DNA of 14,884 nucleotides, from the NCBI GenBank assembly GCA_948896875.1, contig CAQUWW010000072.1, positions 1 to 14,884 of the forward strand. Direction: 5' to 3'. Under the pieces are notes generated by a model. The model was not told where the DNA came from and ran no database searches. It was given only the letters and a program-made list of their open reading frames with translations. This DNA comes from an uncultured Acetatifactor sp. (GTDB lineage Bacteria > Bacillota > Clostridia > Lachnospirales > Lachnospiraceae). The position numbers and the translations under genes are program-made. The first letter of the stretch is position 1. Each line of letters begins with the position of its first letter. Below are positions 11,995 through 14,884 of the stretch, in pieces.

Positions 11995-13344
11995 CTATAT
12001 CCCCAACAAAATCGTGGCAATTCGAAAATACACCAACAGCGAAAGCGCATCCACAATCGTGGTGATAAATGGACTGGCCATCACCGCCGGGTCGAATCCG
12101 ATTCTCTTTGCTCCTATGGGCAGAAGACAGCCCACAAGCATGGCCATCAGCACTGCCGCCACCAGAGTCAGGCACACTGTAAAGGCTACCATGAGCCCCA
12201 CCCTGTCAAGCAGCATCAGCTTCACGAAGTTTGCCGCCGCCAGCGTTCCCCCGCACAGCAGAGCCACCCGGATCTCCTTCCACATGATGCGGGGGATGTC
12301 CCGGTATTCTATCTCCCCCAGAGAGAGACCTCTGATCACGGTGACGCTGACCTGGCCGCCGGCATTTCCGCCGGTGTCCATCAGCATTGGTATAAAGGCC
12401 ACAAGCACGGCATATACGCTCAGAGCCTCCTCGAAGGAGGCGATAATGGCCCCCGTAAAAGTGGCTGACACCATCAGCAGAAGCAGCCAGGGAATCCGCT
12501 TTCTGTACGTCTCGCTGACACCGGTCCGCATATATGGCTTGTCGCTGGGCACAATGGCCGCCATCTTCTCCATGTCCTCCGTGGTCTCTTCTTCCATGAT
12601 ATCCACAATGTCGTCCACAGTGATAATGCCCACCATCCGATTCTCATTGTCCACCACAGGCATTGCGGTGAAGTCGTACTTTTTGAACTGCGCCGCAACC
12701 TGCTCCTGATCCATCAGCGTATTGATGGCAATCACATTTTCATGCATGATATCCCTGATAATATCCTCTCCGTCGCTTAAGAGAAGATACCGCAGGGCAA
12801 CCGTTCCCACCAGCTCCCGCCAGGGGTCCAGCACATAGCATATATTGATGGTCTCGCTGTCCAGACCAACGGCACGAATGCGCTCGATGGCCTGATTCAC
12901 CGTCAGATTCTCCTTCAGAGACACATACTCCACGGTCATGATGCTTCCTGCGGAATCCTCCGGATAGCGCAGCAGCTGGTTCACCGCCTTGCGGGTGTCG
13001 GGATTGGCGTTGGCCAGAAGCTTTTTCACCACGTTGGCCGGCATTTCCTCCAGCAGATCCGCGGCGTCGTCCGCCATCAGATTGTCGATGACGCTGCCTG
13101 CCTCTTTGTCGGAAAGGGAATTGATAATGAATTGCTGGCTGTCCGTCTCCAGATAGGAAAATACGTCCGCCGCCAGGTCTTTGGGCAGAATCCGAAAGAC
13201 CTTCAACATCTCCTCCGCTTCCAGCTCTTCCATGAGAACCGCAATATCAGCCTCGTTCATTTCGGCCAGAAGTTGACGGAGATTCGTGTACTGCTTAGCG
13301 TTGAGAAGCCTGATGAGCTCCTCCAGTTCGTTTCTCATTTCCAT
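11995..13344 (-). CDS. mgtE: Magnesium transporter MgtE
   Basis: Mg2+ channel/transporter of 449 residues, the usual MgtE length. An N-terminal helical superfamily domain (about 1-130) is followed by two CBS domains (about 131-255, including TAMPVVDNENRMVGIITVDD at 226-245), a plug helix, and five membrane helices from about 285. The pore signature MDTGGNAGGQVSVTVIRGLS (322-341) and the conserved FDPAVMASPF (417-426) with its pore aspartate are present. The N and CBS domains sense cytosolic Mg2+ and close the channel. The ATG at 13344 has AAGGAG seven bases upstream. It has its own promoter inside the end of the yigZ-like gene, a structured leader, an overlapping upstream ORF and a strong terminator, so it is probably a single-gene unit. 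No M-box riboswitch consensus was seen. Confidence 0.95.
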   Translation of the reverse strand: MEMRNELEELIRLLNAKQYTNLRQLLAEMNEADIAVLMEELEAEEMLKVFRILPKDLAADVFSYLETDSQQFIINSLSDKEAGSVIDNLMADDAADLLEEMPANVVKKLLANANPDTRKAVNQLLRYPEDSAGSIMTVEYVSLKENLTVNQAIERIRAVGLDSETINICYVLDPWRELVGTVALRYLLLSDGEDIIRDIMHENVIAINTLMDQEQVAAQFKKYDFTAMPVVDNENRMVGIITVDDIVDIMEEETTEDMEKMAAIVPSDKPYMRTGVSETYRKRIPWLLLLMVSATFTGAIIASFEEALSVYAVLVAFIPMLMDTGGNAGGQVSVTVIRGLSLGEIEYRDIPRIMWKEIRVALLCGGTLAAANFVKLMLLDRVGLMVAFTVCLTLVAAVLMAMLVGCLLPIGAKRIGFDPAVMASPFITTIVDALSLLVYFRIATILLGI

Positions 13345-13429
13345 AGCATTTCTCCTTATGTGGTTTTATTACCGGGCTGCAACTTCGACCGGGAAGAGGG
13401 TTGTCACTGCTATTCTTCTGACTCTTCAT
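13295..13429 (-). CDS. Possible 44-codon upstream ORF overlapping the mgtE start
   Basis: A frame begins at the ATG at 13429 with a strong GAGAGGAGG site nine bases upstream, better than that of many real genes here. It runs MKSQKNSSDNPLPGRSCSPV and stops 50 bp inside mgtE, in another frame. Ribosomes translating it would cross the mgtE start region. In enterobacteria a Pro-rich leader peptide (mgtL) controls the unrelated magnesium gene mgtA; the Pro codons here (PLP) invite comparison, but homology is not claimed. It could equally be a chance frame in a leader. Confidence 0.35.
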   Translation of the reverse strand: MKSQKNSSDNPLPGRSCSPVIKPHKEKCYGNEKRTGGAHQASQR

Positions 13430-13439
13430 GTAAAACCAC
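13360..13439 (-). promoter_or_regulatory. Structured leader of mgtE
   Basis: GTGGTTTTA (13439-13431 on the minus strand) pairs perfectly with TAAAACCAC (13368-13360), closing a 62-nt segment. The upstream-ORF start codon lies one base inside the stem, its ribosome binding site overlaps the outer side, and the mgtE site (AAGGAG) begins two bases beyond the other side. Smaller pairings (GAAGAG with CTCTTC, CAAC with GTTG) inside offer alternative folds. The arrangement suits control of mgtE translation. Confidence 0.45.
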
Positions 13440-13467
13440 CTCCTCTCAAAATGCCATGCTAAATTTC

Positions 13468-13496
13468 ATTTTAGCCCTGAAAATCTTCTTTGTCAA
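13468..13496 (-). promoter_or_regulatory. Sigma-A promoter of mgtE
   Basis: On the minus strand a perfect TTGACA (13496-13491) and TAAAAT (13473-13468) are 17 bp apart, overlapping the last codons and stop of the upstream gene. Transcription would start near 13461, giving a leader of about 115 nt. Confidence 0.75.
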
Positions 13497-14145
13497 TAAA
13501 ATAAATTTCTCTCATTTTGTCGAATTTCACCCTGCCGTTGGTCATATCCGTCATCTTAGCGCACAGGACATCCGCCTCTTCCGCCGGCACCGTCAGACGC
13601 AGTGTCACATTTTCTCCGTAATCCGCAGCGTCCGGCTCTATCCCCGCACTCCCCAGCAGATACAGAATCTTCCCAACGCCGTTATAGTCCGTTATGACTT
13701 CCATCTCCCGCCCCGGGCGCATTCGACCCAGCCGGCAGTTTTTCAGCCCCTCCTTCACCGCCTGGGTATAGGCTCTGACCAGCCCTCCCGTGCCCAAAAG
13801 CACTCCGCCAAAATATCTGGTCACCACCGCCACCACATTCCTAAGTTCGGCTCCCGTCAGTACTTCCAGCATTGGCCGGCCTGCGGTTCCCCCCGGCTCT
13901 CCGTCGTCGCTGCAGCGGCTTAGCTCTCCCCTGGCTCCAATGATAAACGCATAACAGTTATGCCGGGCATCCCAGTACTTCTTCTTCGTCTCCTCGATGA
14001 AAGCAACCGCCTCCTCCTCGCTCTCACAGTGACGAAGGGTAGCAATAAAACGGGACTTCTTCTCCGTGTATTCTCCCTGACCGCCCGCAATCAGTACCCG
14101 ATAGGCATCTCCCGGCCGTTCCTCCCGCTTCTTTCCCTCATTCAT
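13471..14145 (-). CDS. yigZ: YigZ/IMPACT family protein (UPF0029)
   Basis: 224 residues from the ATG at 14145, which has GAAGGA about six bases upstream; a TTG two codons earlier is less likely. The N-terminal UPF0029 domain (about 15-130) has KKSRFIATL (29-37), the DDGEPGGTAGRPML segment (80-93) and the family signature RYFGGVLLGTGGLVRAYTQA (110-129). A DUF1949-like alpha/beta domain covers about 145-212. Eukaryotic IMPACT proteins act on translational control through GCN2 and bacterial members are structurally related; the biochemical role of bacterial YigZ is not settled. The gene is divergent from the penicillin-binding protein gene and lies upstream of mgtE, whose promoter overlaps its end. 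Confidence 0.92.
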   Translation of the reverse strand: MNEGKKREERPGDAYRVLIAGGQGEYTEKKSRFIATLRHCESEEEAVAFIEETKKKYWDARHNCYAFIIGARGELSRCSDDGEPGGTAGRPMLEVLTGAELRNVVAVVTRYFGGVLLGTGGLVRAYTQAVKEGLKNCRLGRMRPGREMEVITDYNGVGKILYLLGSAGIEPDAADYGENVTLRLTVPAEEADVLCAKMTDMTNGRVKFDKMREIYFIDKEDFQG

Positions 14146-14234
14146 CCGCAATCCTTCTTTCCAGCTCTTTCTTCCTGCTTTCCTGCCGGTACCTCTCCCG
14201 GAGCAGTGTCATTTTCTTCTTTCAGAATAGCATA

Positions 14235-14337
14235 ATTTGTCCAAAATGTGAAACAATTATTAAGATGGAAAAGAAATCCTTTATTTACATAGCATTTTTT
14301 GGTATAATATAGTAGTCTTTGCAAATGTTGGACAAAT
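14235..14337. promoter_or_regulatory. Inverted 10-bp sites flanking the divergent promoters
   Basis: ATTTGTCCAA (14235-14244) recurs as its exact complement TTGGACAAAT (14328-14337). One copy lies near the yigZ side and the other just downstream of the penicillin-binding protein promoter. Two identical inverted sites around a divergent promoter pair could bind one regulator, although a chance match in AT-rich DNA is possible. Confidence 0.3.
14299..14308 (+). promoter_or_regulatory. Extended -10 promoter of the penicillin-binding protein gene
   Basis: TTGGTATAAT holds a perfect -10 box (14303-14308) preceded by the TGN extension. The -35 region at 17-bp spacing (TTTATT, 14280-14285) is poor, which the extended -10 would offset. 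Transcription would start near 14315, about 45 nt before the ATG. Confidence 0.6.
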
Positions 14338-14359
14338 GTTCCTGCAGAAAGGTGAATCA

Positions 14360-14884
14360 ATGAATTACGGAAAAAGAGGAATCAGAGCGACTCAGAAAGC
14401 TCTTAATTCTAAAACAAAAAAATGGGGAAGAAAGTTTGGCATTTCTTTGGTAAAGCTGATGCTGGCTGCATTTGTAGGTCTTGTTATCTGCGGAATATCC
14501 GCCGGAATCGGTGCATTCAACGGCATCCTGGCATCTACTCCCCAGATCAGGCTCAGTGATGTGGTAGCTTCCGGAGAAGCCACTATTGTTTACGATTGTG
14601 AAGGAAACGAGATCGATCAGTATGTCAGCATCAATTCCAATCGTATCCAGATTAACAACATGGATTTGATTCCCAAGCATTTGGGGGAGGCCTTCGTTGC
14701 TATTGAGGACAAGCGTTTCTACCAGCATAACGGTATCGATATCGAGGGAATCGCCCGGGCCGGCTGGAATTTTGTGACCAGTATGGGCAAGCGAAAGGAA
14801 GGCGCCAGCACCATCACACAGCAGCTTTTGAAAAATACCATCTTCACCACCTGGACGGAGGAAGATGGCAATCTCATCAAAATG
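14360..14884 (+). CDS. Class A penicillin-binding protein (N-terminal part)
   Basis: The first 175 codons of a bifunctional cell-wall synthase; the gene runs off the right edge. A basic cytoplasmic N-terminus (about residues 1-25) is followed by one membrane helix (about 27-55). The start of the GT51 transglycosylase domain carries its motifs: VAIEDKRFYQHNGID, with the catalytic Glu in EDKRFY, and EGASTITQQLLKN. This domain polymerises lipid II into glycan strands; the transpeptidase domain should follow outside the window. The start has AAAGGTG five bases upstream. Divergent from the YigZ-family gene. Confidence 0.92.
   Translation, partial: MNYGKRGIRATQKALNSKTKKWGRKFGISLVKLMLAAFVGLVICGISAGIGAFNGILASTPQIRLSDVVASGEATIVYDCEGNEIDQYVSINSNRIQINNMDLIPKHLGEAFVAIEDKRFYQHNGIDIEGIARAGWNFVTSMGKRKEGASTITQQLLKNTIFTTWTEEDGNLIKM

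Noticed and set aside
13345..13470. M-box magnesium riboswitch upstream of mgtE
   Set aside because: The transcribed leader is only about 115 nt and I could not see the conserved M-box segments.

Overview
The window reads as a chromosomal segment of a Firmicute of the class Clostridia, most likely a gut Lachnospiraceae. The grounds are mid-GC DNA, strong AGGAGG-type ribosome binding sites, consensus sigma-A promoters, and gene types typical of that group: a heterodimeric ABC exporter pair, an ECF sigma factor with a membrane regulator, and a CptIN-type toxin-antitoxin locus. There is no rRNA, tRNA, insertion sequence or CRISPR array.

Layout. 1-3880 (minus strand): a promoter at 3852-3880 drives a UDP-glucose 6-dehydrogenase gene (ugd), followed by a small N-acetylmuramoyl-L-alanine amidase and the phosphate-uptake genes pstS, pstC and pstA (the last is cut by the window edge). 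Overlaps or short gaps suggest one transcript. The amidase ribosome binding site lies inside a predicted hairpin. 3890-8117 (plus strand): direct repeats and a possible leader ORF precede two ABC exporter half-transporters. Between them lie three tandem 101-bp units, each folding into one long hairpin, with compensatory base changes between copies. A large terminator follows; it is one arm of a 138-bp, four-way, fully palindromic element.

8092-10145 (minus strand): a truncated RelB/DinJ-like antitoxin gene with its own promoter, then an ECF sigma factor gene overlapping the gene for its probable membrane regulator. That regulator carries a C-terminal NlpC/P60 domain in which the catalytic cysteine is serine. 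10252-11116 (plus strand): a type III toxin-antitoxin locus of CptIN type. It has a perfect consensus promoter, 45-bp tandem repeats able to form an H-type pseudoknot, an attenuating hairpin, and a CptN-like toxin gene whose 3' end has been replaced by antisense sequence of the neighbouring gene.

10915-14145 (minus strand): a membrane-anchored LuxR-type regulator, the magnesium transporter gene mgtE with its own promoter, a structured leader and an upstream ORF, and a YigZ/IMPACT family gene. 14303-14884 (plus strand): the divergent start of a class A penicillin-binding protein gene, cut by the window end.

The most interesting material is in the non-coding DNA: the covarying 101-bp hairpin array inside the ABC operon, the type III antitoxin repeats with a damaged toxin, and the four-way palindromic element beside a broken antitoxin gene. 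All fold and family statements come from reading by eye; no search or folding program was run.
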